Below are positions 1-8,859 of a DNA stretch of 64,000 bases, one piece after another. The position numbers were made by a program, and so were the translations under genes. How positions within the stretch are numbered: position 1 is the stretch's first letter; each line of letters begins with the position of its first letter. The stretch spans positions 51,284 to 115,283 of the forward strand of contig NZ_MDCR01000054.1 in the NCBI RefSeq assembly GCF_001723055.1, in the 5' to 3' direction. The notes beneath the pieces were generated by a model, which was not told the origin of the DNA, did not search any database, and was given only the letters and a program-made list of their open reading frames with translations. The stretch is from Streptomyces niveus. Lineage in GTDB: Bacteria; Actinomycetota; Actinomycetes; Streptomycetales; Streptomycetaceae.

Positions 1-1176
1 TATTCATTTCTGGGCGACATCGGAGAGATGGAGTCGGTCTTCTACGCCCCTTTGCTCGACGCGTGGTGCGTCACCCGGCGCGAGGACATGGTCGCCGTGC
101 TGCGGGACGACCAGAGCTTCTCGGCGCGCGATCACAACCCTCGTCCCGCGGTGGCGTTGCCCGAGGACGTGAGCCGGATGTTCCGCACCTGGCGGGGCGC
201 CGACACCCTGGGGGTCGGCTCACTCGACCCTCCCGAGCACTCCCGGGTCAGGGAAGTGCTCAACATCGGGTTCACGCCGGCCAGGGTCCGGGCGTTCGAA
301 CCCACGATGCGTACGATCGCCACCGACCTCGTCGAACGGGCCGCGGTCGCGGAGGAGTTCGACTTCATCTCGGACTTCGCCGTTCCCTACGCCCTTGAGG
401 TGATCTGCCGGCGCCTCGGGGTCCCGGACGAGTACCTCGACCGCTGCCGTACGTGGTCCGAGCAGCGCATCGAACTCATGATGCTGCAGCGCGACGCCGA
501 TCCCGACCGGCTGCGTGAATGCGCCCGCGGGCTGATGGACTTCGGAGCGTTCGCCCGTTCACTCGTGCAGGAGCGGCTCGCCTCGCCGCGGGACGACCTG
601 ATCAGTGAGCTGCTCCACGACGGCAAGGCGGGCCAGACGCTCACCGCCGACGATGTCTCCGGCCAGGTCCCCACACTGATCTTCGCGGGGCACATGACCT
701 GCGCCGAGGCGCTTGGCACTCTTGTCTTCCAGCAGCTTCGGTCACCCGGCGGCTGGGCCGAGGTCGTCGACGGGAAGATCGCCGCGCGGGACCTTGTCGA
801 GGAGGGATTGCGGTTCGACAGTCCGCTGGCGGGCATGTACCGGACCGCCGTCCGTGACGTCGTGGTCGGCGATGTCCCCCTGGCCGCCGGGAGCCGGCTG
901 CTTCTGCTGTACGGGGCGGCCGGCCGGGACAGCCGCGCCCACGCGTGTCCGGCCGCGTTCAGTCCGGGCGGTCGGTCCGCCTCGCATCTGGCGTTCGGGC
1001 ACGGCATCCACTTCTGCCTCGGAGCCGGATTCGCCCGCGCGGAACTGGAGATCGCGGTACAGGCCATCGCCGCCAGGATGCCCGATCTGACTCTGGCGCC
1101 CGGGCCGCCGCCACGGCACCGGCCGGTGTTCCCGCTTCGGGCCTTGACCGAGTTGCGGGTACGGCAGGGGGGCTAG
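1..1176 (+). CDS. Cytochrome P450, 5' end outside window
   Basis: Heme monooxygenase, probably tailoring a natural product or oxidising a small hydrophobic substrate. The frame is open from base 1, so the methionine at 28 is probably internal and the true N-terminus lies upstream; 391 codons are visible. Seen: the heme-thiolate loop FGHGIHFCLG near the C-terminus, the K-helix ExxR as EEGLR, and an I-helix segment FAGHMTC. In most bacterial P450s that segment reads AGxE/DT; here the acid is replaced by Met while the Thr is kept. A strong hairpin follows the stop. Two methyltransferases lie just downstream on the other strand, which suggests a shared pathway (inference). The substrate is unknown. 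Confidence 0.93.
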   Translation, partial: YSFLGDIGEMESVFYAPLLDAWCVTRREDMVAVLRDDQSFSARDHNPRPAVALPEDVSRMFRTWRGADTLGVGSLDPPEHSRVREVLNIGFTPARVRAFEPTMRTIATDLVERAAVAEEFDFISDFAVPYALEVICRRLGVPDEYLDRCRTWSEQRIELMMLQRDADPDRLRECARGLMDFGAFARSLVQERLASPRDDLISELLHDGKAGQTLTADDVSGQVPTLIFAGHMTCAEALGTLVFQQLRSPGGWAEVVDGKIAARDLVEEGLRFDSPLAGMYRTAVRDVVVGDVPLAAGSRLLLLYGAAGRDSRAHACPAAFSPGGRSASHLAFGHGIHFCLGAGFARAELEIAVQAIAARMPDLTLAPGPPPRHRPVFPLRALTELRVRQGG

Positions 1177-1210
1177 GGCCTGTCGTTTGGATCTTGCCCC
1201 GTAACTCGTG

Positions 1211-1241
1211 ACGGCCCGCCAGTTCAACTGGCGGGCCGTTT
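1211..1241. terminator. Bidirectional hairpin terminator
   Basis: ACGGCCCGCCAGTT at 1211-1224 is followed, after a single C, by its exact complement at 1226-1239 and then a short T run. The 14-bp arms sit between two convergent genes, the P450 and a methyltransferase, and would work in both directions. Confidence 0.85.
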
Positions 1242-1273
1242 CGGCTTGTCGGACGTGTCACACCGGCCGGCTC

Positions 1274-1300
1274 GGCCTGCGCCGGGGTGCGGCGCAGGCC
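1274..1300. terminator. Second hairpin in the same convergent gap
   Basis: GGCCTGCGCC at 1274-1283 pairs with GGCGCAGGCC at 1291-1300 across a 7-base loop. It lies just downstream of the methyltransferase stop and probably backs up the stronger hairpin at 1211. Confidence 0.6.
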
Positions 1301-1322
1301 AAGGCGGGTGCGGGCGAGCCGG

Positions 1323-2153
1323 TCAGGCGCGGACCGCGGTCAGGAAGACGTAACCGCTCTCCGGGGTGACGGCGGACAGACGCATGAAGTCGATGAGCGA
1401 GGTGGCCTGTTCGTCGCCGACGAGCGCGGTCAGCTTGTCGCGGACGGTCTCCACGGCGTCGGCCATGACCGCGAGGGTACGGGAGACGTTGTCGCTGATG
1501 TCACGGATCTCCGCGTCGACGAAACCGTTGGCGGCCAAGGCCGTCCGGTATTCGTCAATCGTGCCCAGGGAGCGCACCGCGTAGTTCTCGCAGATGTGGT
1601 CCAGGACCACGCGTCCCTCGGGGCTGACCGGGCCGCGCTCGATGACGTCGGCGATGGCGAGACGGCCGCCGGGGCGCAGCACGCGGGCGGTCTCGGCGAG
1701 CACCTGGCCGCGGTCGGGCATGTGCCACATCGACTCGAAAGCCCAGGCCGCGTCGAACGAGGCGTCGGGGAAGGGCATGTTCATCGCGTCCGTGAACTGG
1801 AACGTGGCGCGGTCGCCGAGCCCTGCCTCGGCCGCGAGTTCGTTGGCCCGCGCCACCTGGACGTGGCTGACGGAGATGCCCAGCACGTCCACGTCGCAGG
1901 CGCGGACGAGCCGCTGCGCGGGATGGCCGATGCCGCAGCCGATGTCCAGGACCCGCTGGCCGGCCTGCGCGGCGATACCGGCGATCATCATGTCGGTCAG
2001 GCGGTCGGTGGCAGCCTCGATGGAGCTGTCGTCGGCGTCGTCGTCCCAGTACCCGTAGTGCTTGTTGGGGCCCCACGCGGAGCCGTAGATCTGACCGATC
2101 CCGTCGTACATGCCGGCGACGTCACTGGGAGCGGGAAACTGCTGGAGCGTCAT
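1323..2153 (-). CDS. SAM-dependent methyltransferase (UbiE/RebM-like)
   Basis: Class I methyltransferase of 276 aa that would move a methyl group from S-adenosylmethionine to an unknown acceptor. The SAM-binding glycine loop reads LDIGCGIGHP, followed by a motif ending LRPGGRLAIADV. The layout resembles sugar-O- or small-molecule methyltransferases of the Methyltransf_11/25 type. The ATG at 2153 was chosen over an upstream in-frame codon because GGAG lies about nine bases before it. It is the first of two tandem, unrelated methyltransferases transcribed toward the P450. The 174-bp gap from the second gene leaves room for its own promoter. Confidence 0.85.
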   Translation of the reverse strand: MTLQQFPAPSDVAGMYDGIGQIYGSAWGPNKHYGYWDDDADDSSIEAATDRLTDMMIAGIAAQAGQRVLDIGCGIGHPAQRLVRACDVDVLGISVSHVQVARANELAAEAGLGDRATFQFTDAMNMPFPDASFDAAWAFESMWHMPDRGQVLAETARVLRPGGRLAIADVIERGPVSPEGRVVLDHICENYAVRSLGTIDEYRTALAANGFVDAEIRDISDNVSRTLAVMADAVETVRDKLTALVGDEQATSLIDFMRLSAVTPESGYVFLTAVRA

Positions 2154-2327
2154 CAGGTACTCCGTATCGTTGTGAAGAAGGTGGCGGGAATTCGGCGACG
2201 GAAACCCGCTGTGCTCGGCTGGGCACACCCCAGCCGAGCGCCTGCGTGATCTACTGGCAACCGCTGACGACCCGGCAGGCCGTCAGGTGCCGTGGGGATT
2301 ACGGGAATTCGCCGGCGCGTTCCGCGC

Positions 2328-3239
2328 TCACCTCAGCTCGAAGCGCAGGAAGCCAAGCCGCAATCCGCCCGCCTGCCATTCGGTGCCGAGCGCCTGGTTC
2401 GCGAGCAGGGATATCCTCAGCTGCCTGCGGGCAACGGCCGAAAGAGTGTCGTCACTGTCCAGTACCGCCTTCGTCCAGGCGGCACTCTCCTCCCAGAACG
2501 GCTGGGTCTCCGACGTGGCGTCGACGTCGTCGACCAACTCGAAACCCGCGGCCTTCGCGGCTTCCGCGTAGTCGAGCACCGAGGCCGGCTTCGTGTAGAA
2601 GTATTCGGCCCACACATCGGCCCCGTGCGGGCGCGTGGTGAACACCTCCTCGATGCACACGCTCCCGCCCGGACGAAGCACGCGCGACAGCCGCTCGAAC
2701 CACCGCGGGCGGTCGAAGTAGCCGCTGCTCTCGATGGCCACCGCCGCGTCGTAGGGGCCGTCGTCCAGGGGGAGATGCATCGCATCGCAGACCAGTGCCC
2801 GGACCTGCCCGCCCACACCGCACTCGCGCGCGAACCCCTCGACTATGGGCGCGTGTTCCGGCGCGTTGGTGACCGCCGTGACGTCGGCGCCGTACTCCTG
2901 CGCCCAGAAGAGCGAGCCACCGCCAAGACCGCAGCCGACGTCCAGGATCCTGCCCGACAGCCGGTGTTCGGCGCCCCAGATCTTCGCCGCGTACCGCAGC
3001 AGTCCCTCTTGATGAATCCGTATGCTGCCGCGAATGGCGTCGGCAGTCGCCTCCTGGACATTCAGCGGCGTTTGCGAGGAGGGGTAGTGACCCACGTGAT
3101 AGTGAATCCTGGGTCCGGGCCCGTATTTGCGAACAAGCCTGGCCGTTTTGTCGTCGTAGTACTGGCCAACTATTCCTACCTCATCCTGAGACTCCAGCGC
3201 TGTTTGAGGTGGACTGGAAAGCTCATCCAGATTTGACAT
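2328..3239 (-). CDS. SAM-dependent methyltransferase, possibly sterol/prenyl C-MT-like
   Basis: 303-aa class I methyltransferase. The glycine loop is LDVGCGLGGGS and the post-motif reads LRPGGSVCIEEV. A long N-terminal segment before the Rossmann fold contains YGPGPRIHYHVG; this kind of aromatic, His-rich lead resembles enzymes methylating isoprenoid or sterol-like substrates (inference, moderate). The ATG at 3239 has GGAGGAG seven bases upstream, which rules out the longer open frame. It sits upstream of another methyltransferase and opposite a P450. No terpene synthase is visible, so the substrate gene may lie outside the window. Confidence 0.83.
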   Translation of the reverse strand: MSNLDELSSPPQTALESQDEVGIVGQYYDDKTARLVRKYGPGPRIHYHVGHYPSSQTPLNVQEATADAIRGSIRIHQEGLLRYAAKIWGAEHRLSGRILDVGCGLGGGSLFWAQEYGADVTAVTNAPEHAPIVEGFARECGVGGQVRALVCDAMHLPLDDGPYDAAVAIESSGYFDRPRWFERLSRVLRPGGSVCIEEVFTTRPHGADVWAEYFYTKPASVLDYAEAAKAAGFELVDDVDATSETQPFWEESAAWTKAVLDSDDTLSAVARRQLRISLLANQALGTEWQAGGLRLGFLRFELR

Positions 3240-3613
3240 GGTCACTCCTCCAGAGCTCGGATGCTGACGACGTCGGCGAATGGCCTGCTTTGGTCGTTGA
3301 GCTGCGCGCTCGCCATGTTTCAGCGAGGGCAATTGAATGGCAGCCGTTTGATTCCATGCTGGAGGACGGCCCAGGTCGTGTCAACGACGCAGCGTGAGCG
3401 TCTTCGACTTTAGGAGAAACCCCAAAGAAGACGGTTTAAGGCCCGGATTGGACTACCCTGCGGAATGATAGCTGCCGGGCGGCACCAATGCCGTATTCGA
3501 GCCAAGCCATTAAGCCGGCGGACGCGCGCGGGCGACCGAGGACATCGTGTTCTCTCCGCCCACACGGCTGACCGGAGTGGAGGACGCGCCGTGATGGACG
3601 ACACACCATGCGG
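3240..3613. other. Gene-free promoter region
   Basis: About 370 bp between the regulator stop at 3614 and the methyltransferase start at 3239. GC is lower than in the flanking genes. I see no convincing ORF, repeat or palindrome. It presumably carries the promoter for the two methyltransferases. Confidence 0.5.
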
Positions 3614-3907
3614 TTAATCCGCGGTTTCACGCGCGATGCGCGGGGGCCACGAATCCGTTCGCAGAACCTGGAGGACGAAAGCCCTCGAAACCAACGAGAC
3701 ACGATTCGGCGCCTGAAGTTTGTCGGACATGACACGGACGTGATAGTCGATGGTCTTCGAGCTGAGATGCAACTCTCTCGAAAGCCGCCCGCTCGAGAAG
3801 CCGGCCGCAACCCCTTCCAGGATTCTGACCTGGACCGAGCTGAGACCCCAGCCACCGACCGACGTGGATACTTCGCGGCCGTTCTGATCATTGTCCATGG
3901 CACCCAT
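3614..3907 (-). CDS. Small LuxR-type (GerE domain only) regulator
   Basis: 97-aa DNA-binding protein made almost entirely of a C-terminal LuxR/GerE helix-turn-helix. The segment LSSVQVRILEGVAAGFSS continues into LSRELHLSSKTIDYHVR, the typical four-helix recognition unit. There is no receiver, PAS or ATPase domain, so it probably responds through dimerisation or abundance alone. Met codons at 3907 and 3898 are both possible; 3907 was taken because a GGA-rich stretch precedes it. It stands between the methyltransferases and a divergent small gene and is the natural candidate to control this locus (inference). Confidence 0.8.
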   Translation of the reverse strand: MGAMDNDQNGREVSTSVGGWGLSSVQVRILEGVAAGFSSGRLSRELHLSSKTIDYHVRVMSDKLQAPNRVSLVSRAFVLQVLRTDSWPPRIARETAD

Positions 3908-4177
3908 CCATTCCGTACAGCCGGTTAGGCCAGGACCGTAAACGGAGAAATGCAGAGCGAGAAGCACTAGAATAAGATCCTAGGTGGAATCACTCACTCC
4001 TGTCACTGGAACGCCGTGGCAACCCGCCGGTTTCCGCCCGCCTCGGAACCCCCTCCGAATTTTTCGGAGTTCCTGCGTTGTTTGCATTGACGTGTGCCGG
4101 GGAATGGCGTCGGCCGACGAGCTACGGGGAGGAGACTCAGCCTTGTGTGCACGGTGGAGCAGCTTCGAGGAACGGCC

Positions 4178-4474
4178 GTGACAAAAGTCGCGCGCGATAC
4201 CGGGACTTCGGCGCCGGCAGAGCCGGACGCCCTGATTCAGACGCTGTACGAGGACTTGAGCCAGCTGCCGGCCAGCGCACAGCTGGACGCGACGCTGTGT
4301 CTGCTGGAGGCGGCCAGGCTGATGCTGCCCACGCTCACCCCGTCGCGTGGCGAGCTCGCCGGTGACGACCTCGACGACATCCGCGCGGCCATGCGCGCCG
4401 CGTCGCTCTCGATGCGCAGCTACCTGTGGCGGACCGGTGACAGCCTTGCGGCGAACCGGAAGAGAGACGCTTGA
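4178..4474 (+). CDS. Unknown 98-aa protein
   Basis: Not recognised. The GTG at 4178 is preceded by GAGGAA, so the longer open frame is not needed. The product is predicted helical, with a central Leu/Ala-rich stretch (LDATLCLLEAARLML) and a basic C-terminus NRKRDA. There is no signal peptide or membrane segment. Coding is supported by strong third-position GC. It is divergent from the GerE regulator and converges with the MFS gene only 20 bp away. Its setting suggests a pathway-specific accessory protein, but nothing shows what it does. Confidence 0.6.
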   Translation: MTKVARDTGTSAPAEPDALIQTLYEDLSQLPASAQLDATLCLLEAARLMLPTLTPSRGELAGDDLDDIRAAMRAASLSMRSYLWRTGDSLAANRKRDA

Positions 4475-4494
4475 GGCGCCGGCGCCGGTCTCTG

Positions 4495-5685
4495 TCAGCC
4501 GCGCGCCGCCGAGGCTTCCCGCAACTGGGTCGCGCCGTGCTGGTCGGGCAGGAAGGTCATCGCGATCGCCGAGCAGGCCATGAAGCCGGCGCACACCAAC
4601 AGCCCCGCGCCGAAGCCCGCGTTGACAGCCAGCACACCCAGCGTGAGCGGCGCGAACGCGGACACGCCACGTCCGATGTTGTAGCAGAATCCGGCACCGG
4701 TCGTGCGCACCCTGGTCGGGAACAACTCCCCCATGTACACACCGAAGATGCCCGCGTAGGCGGCGAAGAAGGCGAACATCGGGCCCAGCCAGAACAACGT
4801 CATGCGGTCGGCGGCGACCACGTACAGCGGCAAGGTCAGCGCGACACCGGCCAGTGACAGCACCAGGGCGGCCTTGCGGCCGATCCGGTCGGCGATCAGC
4901 CCGAAGACGTTGTAGCCGACGAACATCCCGAGATTGAGCACCGTCATGAACATCGCGACCGTCGCGGCCGGTATGTCCTTGTCGGTCTGGAGGTAGGTCG
5001 GCAGCCACGTGGACGCGCCCCACGCCCCGAACATGGCGAGCGCCGCCACGGTCGCGGCGAGCACGGTGTTCCTGCGCAGTTCCGGAGCGAAGATCTCGGT
5101 CACCTTCACCGGCGTGGTCTTCTGCTGAACCCACTCGTCCGACTCGCGGAAGAACAGTCCGACGACGACCAGCGGGATCACCACGCCCACGCCGCCGATG
5201 AAGAACAGCAGGCGCCAGTTCGGCAGCAACGCGCCCGACAGGGTCGCGGCGACCATCCCGCCGATCGGGAAGGAACTGAGCACGAACGCGACGGCACGGC
5301 CCCGCTTCGCGGCCGGCCAGGTCTCGACCACGTAGGTCGACACCACTCCCCAGACCCCTCCGAGTCCCAGACCCGCCACGAAACGCAGAAGCAGGAATAC
5401 CGTGAAACTGTGGACCACCAAGATCGCCGCGGTGAACACGCCGAACACCGCGAGCGAAACCATCAGCGCCCGTTTGCGGCCGTAGTTGTCGGCGAGCCAG
5501 CCGACCGTCACGCTGCTCACCCCGATCCCGAGCAACGTCGCCGTGGCAAGCAGGCCGCCCTGTGTCGTCGTGAGTCCCAGATCGTCACGGATCACAGGCA
5601 ACGTGTACGACAGCAGCAGGATTTCCAGCGCGTCGAACATGTAGGCCAGGAACGAGCCAATGAGCACAACCCATCTGTTACTCAA
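4495..5685 (-). CDS. MFS transporter, aromatic acid:H+ symporter-like
   Basis: 396-aa integral membrane protein with about 12 transmembrane segments, of the major facilitator superfamily. The cytoplasmic loop 2-3 signature reads GWLADNYGRKRAL, and a second copy in the other half reads GLIADRIGRKAAL. An acidic residue in helix 1 (YMFDALEI) resembles aromatic-acid/sugar-acid symporters, but an exporter for the local product is equally possible. The start is TTG at 5685 with only a weak ribosome site. The next upstream gene encodes a PucR-like regulator reading the same way, 180 bp off, which may control it. Confidence 0.87.
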   Translation of the reverse strand: MSNRWVVLIGSFLAYMFDALEILLLSYTLPVIRDDLGLTTTQGGLLATATLLGIGVSSVTVGWLADNYGRKRALMVSLAVFGVFTAAILVVHSFTVFLLLRFVAGLGLGGVWGVVSTYVVETWPAAKRGRAVAFVLSSFPIGGMVAATLSGALLPNWRLLFFIGGVGVVIPLVVVGLFFRESDEWVQQKTTPVKVTEIFAPELRRNTVLAATVAALAMFGAWGASTWLPTYLQTDKDIPAATVAMFMTVLNLGMFVGYNVFGLIADRIGRKAALVLSLAGVALTLPLYVVAADRMTLFWLGPMFAFFAAYAGIFGVYMGELFPTRVRTTGAGFCYNIGRGVSAFAPLTLGVLAVNAGFGAGLLVCAGFMACSAIAMTFLPDQHGATQLREASAARG

Positions 5686-5865
5686 TCGAACCAGTCCATT
5701 CAGCGCTCAAGTTTCTCCGCTCGGGAGAACGAACACTAGGTGCCCGCGCAGGGTTCATCATGACCCGGTTCCGATTTTCCGCAATTCGCGGAGAACCACC
5801 CGAGAATTGATTGAATTCGGCCACCGGTCGAACCGCGGTCGCGGCTCACGCGTGAGATCGTCGGC

Positions 5866-6789
5866 TCATCGGACTTGCAGGGTCTCGGCGATCATCGCCG
5901 CCGTCAGCATCTGCGCGCCCCTGCCACTGGTCGGGTCACAGCCGGTGACGTCTCCGATCCGCCTCAGGCGGTAGTCCAGTGTGCTGCGGTGGATGAACAG
6001 ACTGCGGGCCGCCTTGTTCCTGCTGTAGTCGGAGTCGACGAAGGCGGTCAGCGTCTCCCACAGGGCCTTGTGCGCCCGGAGCGGCCTGATCATCGCGGCC
6101 AGGTCGGCCCGCACCTGCTCGTGGAGAGTGACCGCGTACTCGACCAGCACGTCCGAGATCGTGTAGGCACCGCTCGGCCGCAGGCCCGCCACCACCAGCC
6201 TCAGCACGTAGGACGCCTCGTTGAACCCGTCGACGAGGCCGGCTCTGTCCCGTTCCGCGGTCGCGAGCCAACCGCTGCCGCCAAGACACTGGGTCAGCCG
6301 TGTCACCGAGCGTTCGCCGCTGCCGGGACCGGCGGCCGGGATGAAGAGAACGACGTTGCCGTCCCGGTGCGTCAGCAGCGGGTCCTCTCCCGCAACCGCG
6401 CGCAGCGCGTCCACCGCGCGGCCGGGCTCCGCCGGCCTCACGACGGCGATCAGGTAGCGAGGAGTGAGCCCTTCGAGCACGTCCGCGGGCACCGGATGAC
6501 CGTCGGCGAGGTCGCCTGCCAGATCACGCGACACATCCGCGGTGGTTTTCTGCTGGTATCCGTCGAGGAAGTCCTGCAGCAGACTCCCCCCGGCGTCCAC
6601 GATGGCCGCCAGCCTCGGATCACCCGCCGCCGCCTTGGTCAGCAGCTCAACCAGTTCGTCCGGCTCGCTGCCGGTCCACTCCTGCCCCGCGGCCCGCACC
6701 TTCGCCCTGAAGTCGGCGACCCTGTCCCCCTTCGGTGCCGGGCGGGGCGCCTCGACCGGAGATAACGACCTGCCTGTCATTTCCGTCAT
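5866..6789 (-). CDS. PucR/CdaR-type transcriptional regulator
   Basis: 307-aa regulator whose last ~60 residues form the PucR C-terminal helix-turn-helix: DYSRNKAARSLFIHRSTLDY followed by RLRRIGDVTGCD. The central part is a poorly conserved sensor/GGDEF-like linker region of the family. Members often switch on catabolic or transport genes in response to a pathway compound. The ATG at 6789 has GAGGTGAG directly upstream, a very strong site. It reads toward the MFS transporter gene, the likely target (inference). Confidence 0.85.
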   Translation of the reverse strand: MTEMTGRSLSPVEAPRPAPKGDRVADFRAKVRAAGQEWTGSEPDELVELLTKAAAGDPRLAAIVDAGGSLLQDFLDGYQQKTTADVSRDLAGDLADGHPVPADVLEGLTPRYLIAVVRPAEPGRAVDALRAVAGEDPLLTHRDGNVVLFIPAAGPGSGERSVTRLTQCLGGSGWLATAERDRAGLVDGFNEASYVLRLVVAGLRPSGAYTISDVLVEYAVTLHEQVRADLAAMIRPLRAHKALWETLTAFVDSDYSRNKAARSLFIHRSTLDYRLRRIGDVTGCDPTSGRGAQMLTAAMIAETLQVR

Positions 6790-7745
6790 TTCTCACCTCA
6801 TATTCCCGAATGGCACGGTTTCCCCATAAGCGCATATGGAGGGCCCGGTTCGCGGGTCACCAAGCCGAAGGCGAGCGACGCCGTCATCGGCTTTTCCCGG
6901 TGCGCCGGGCCGGTGACGATCACGGGGGCGGGACAATTGCCCCCATGTGCCGTGCACAGCGACATCTCGCTTCGGGACACAAAGCCGGAGGCTCCGTTTT
7001 CCAGGGCCTACCAAAGGCGATTGACAACAACGCGGGAGGAAATTCTCCCGCCGGAGCAGTGTGGGTTCTCGGCACGGCACTCTCCGTCCATGTCGACGAG
7101 GGCACATCGGAGCTGGAGCGGGTCGCCCCGACCCGGCAGACCATAACACGGTAACTTGAACGCCATAAGGCATTGCCCGCCGGCCGCGTTCCTTTATGTC
7201 TCGTATCCACTTCTTTCCCTTGAAACTTCCACAGGCAAAGAATCCGCGACGTCAACAGGAATCGATCCTGAACGCGGAGCCAATGGCTGCACACCCTTCT
7301 GTCATATGACAGGGACGGTCAACAATCGGGCAGGATAATTGGGATTTCGGTCATTCCAGCCGCCCGACATTCTCACTGTACCGGCCTGAGAAATGGCGAA
7401 TATTCATGACGATGCGCAACCCCTGGCATAAAACCGGACGATTACGTACCGCCCAGAACTCGTGGGACACGCCGCCCTCCGTGGTGAAACGGGCCTCGAT
7501 CCTCTCGAAGCGGCTCCCCTGAGGCCCGGTCACCTCCTCCTTCGCCAGAACGGTCCCGTCACCACGACCACTCCCGCGCCCTTCCCAAGAACGCGCCCCC
7601 ACACACCACTTCGCCGCGCCACCCTCGTACGCCCATCGCTAAACGCTGTGTGGAGACATGGAGTTCCGGACCGGCCGGCACCGTCAAACGCGTGGCCCTT
7701 TCGGCATAGTCCGGCGCTTCTTCCCGCTAAAGGTCGGAGCATTGA
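6790..7745. other. 956-bp stretch without a convincing gene
   Basis: Base composition is visibly lower in GC than the neighbours, with AT-rich runs near 7030 and 7160-7240. The only candidate is a minus-strand frame at 7351-7602 (83 codons). Its first two thirds have good third-position GC (segment SRFERIEARFTTEGG), but it then drifts into AT-rich codons and lacks a ribosome site. It could be the decayed 5' part of a gene. No repeats or palindromes stood out. Confidence 0.4.
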
Positions 7746-8657
7746 TTACGTGAGGCGTTCGTGGTCGGCGAGTACCTCGTTGATCACATGGAGGTGGATG
7801 GCGACGAGTTCGTCTTCGGGGTCGGGGCAGTTGGCCACCGTAAGAGCGGATTTCCACAATGCCCAGCCCCTGGCTCTGGCCCAAGTACCGTCGTCCTGCC
7901 GGACTGTTCGGCGGAACTCCTCACGGCTCTCCGCACGGAACAGGGTCCACGCAATGGTGAGGTCACAGGCCGGATCTCCGACCCCTGAGGTGCCGAAGTC
8001 GATGACGGCCGACAGTTCTCCGCCGTCGACGAGCAGGTTGTTGCCACTGAGGTCGCCGTGGAACCACACCGGTTCCCCTCGGTATTCGCAGGCGAGTGCC
8101 GCCCGCCAGACCTCGGTGGCCCGCTCGCTGTCGATCCGGCCGCCCAGGGCCTCGATGCACCGATGTGTCTCGTCGTCGTAGTGGGCGGGCGACGCGCCGC
8201 GATAGGCACTCTGCATCCCCGCGGCGGGCCCGCCGGTGGCGTCGCAGCGCTGGAGGGCGAGCATGAACCCGGCCACGTCGGCAGCGAACCGCCGCATGTC
8301 GTCGATGCCTTCGGGGGAAGCCGTCTCACCGGGCAGCCAGTCGCGTACCGACCAGGAGTAGGGATACCCCTCCCCCGGAGCGCCTTTGGCCAGGACGGTG
8401 GGCACAGCCTTCGGCAGCCGCGGGGCCAGACGCGGCAGCCAGTCGCACTCCTTGTCGACGGCGGGGGCATAGCCGGCGGCGGTGGGCAGACGGACGGTCT
8501 TGTCCTCCCCGAGGCGGTAGGTGCGGTTGTCCCAGCCGTCCACCGCGACCGGGACGACCGGCAGACACGCCCACCGCGGAAACTGCGCGGCGATCAGCCG
8601 CTTCACCAGCGCCACGTCGATTCCCGCGCGCCCGTCGGGACCACCGGTCGAGATCAT
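7746..8657 (-). CDS. Aminoglycoside phosphotransferase family (APH) kinase
   Basis: 303-aa kinase-like protein. It has the Brenner catalytic loop HGDLSGNNLLV and the metal-binding segment IDFGTSGVGDPACDL, as in APH and choline/homoserine-kinase-like enzymes. Family members use ATP to phosphorylate hydroxyls of antibiotics or metabolites; the substrate cannot be read from the sequence. The ATG at 8657 fits the family length. It stands alone, with about 200 bp to the alcohol dehydrogenase downstream and a 950-bp gene-poor stretch on the other side. Confidence 0.88.
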   Translation of the reverse strand: MISTGGPDGRAGIDVALVKRLIAAQFPRWACLPVVPVAVDGWDNRTYRLGEDKTVRLPTAAGYAPAVDKECDWLPRLAPRLPKAVPTVLAKGAPGEGYPYSWSVRDWLPGETASPEGIDDMRRFAADVAGFMLALQRCDATGGPAAGMQSAYRGASPAHYDDETHRCIEALGGRIDSERATEVWRAALACEYRGEPVWFHGDLSGNNLLVDGGELSAVIDFGTSGVGDPACDLTIAWTLFRAESREEFRRTVRQDDGTWARARGWALWKSALTVANCPDPEDELVAIHLHVINEVLADHERLT

Positions 8658-8859
8658 CCGCCGATCATCACAGGCGCTGCCGCCTGAGACAACGAAAGGG
8701 CGTTCGCAGCACGCCGGGCACCTTCACACCCCAGTCCCGCACCCTCATCCGGCGTTCACGATGCGCAGTGCCATGTCGCCGTACTGGTAGGCGAGTTGGT
8801 CTGGTACCCGACTGACGTGCGATCCCCCTGCGACGACACGGACCGCGCCGGGGCAGCCG

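Noticed and set aside
1287..2249. 320-codon plus-strand ORF opposite the first methyltransferase
   Set aside because: It mirrors the methyltransferase frame and lacks any recognisable domain or ribosome site.
7351..7602. 83-codon minus-strand ORF as a real gene
   Set aside because: No ribosome site, and codon composition deteriorates after about 55 codons; kept only as a possible fragment.
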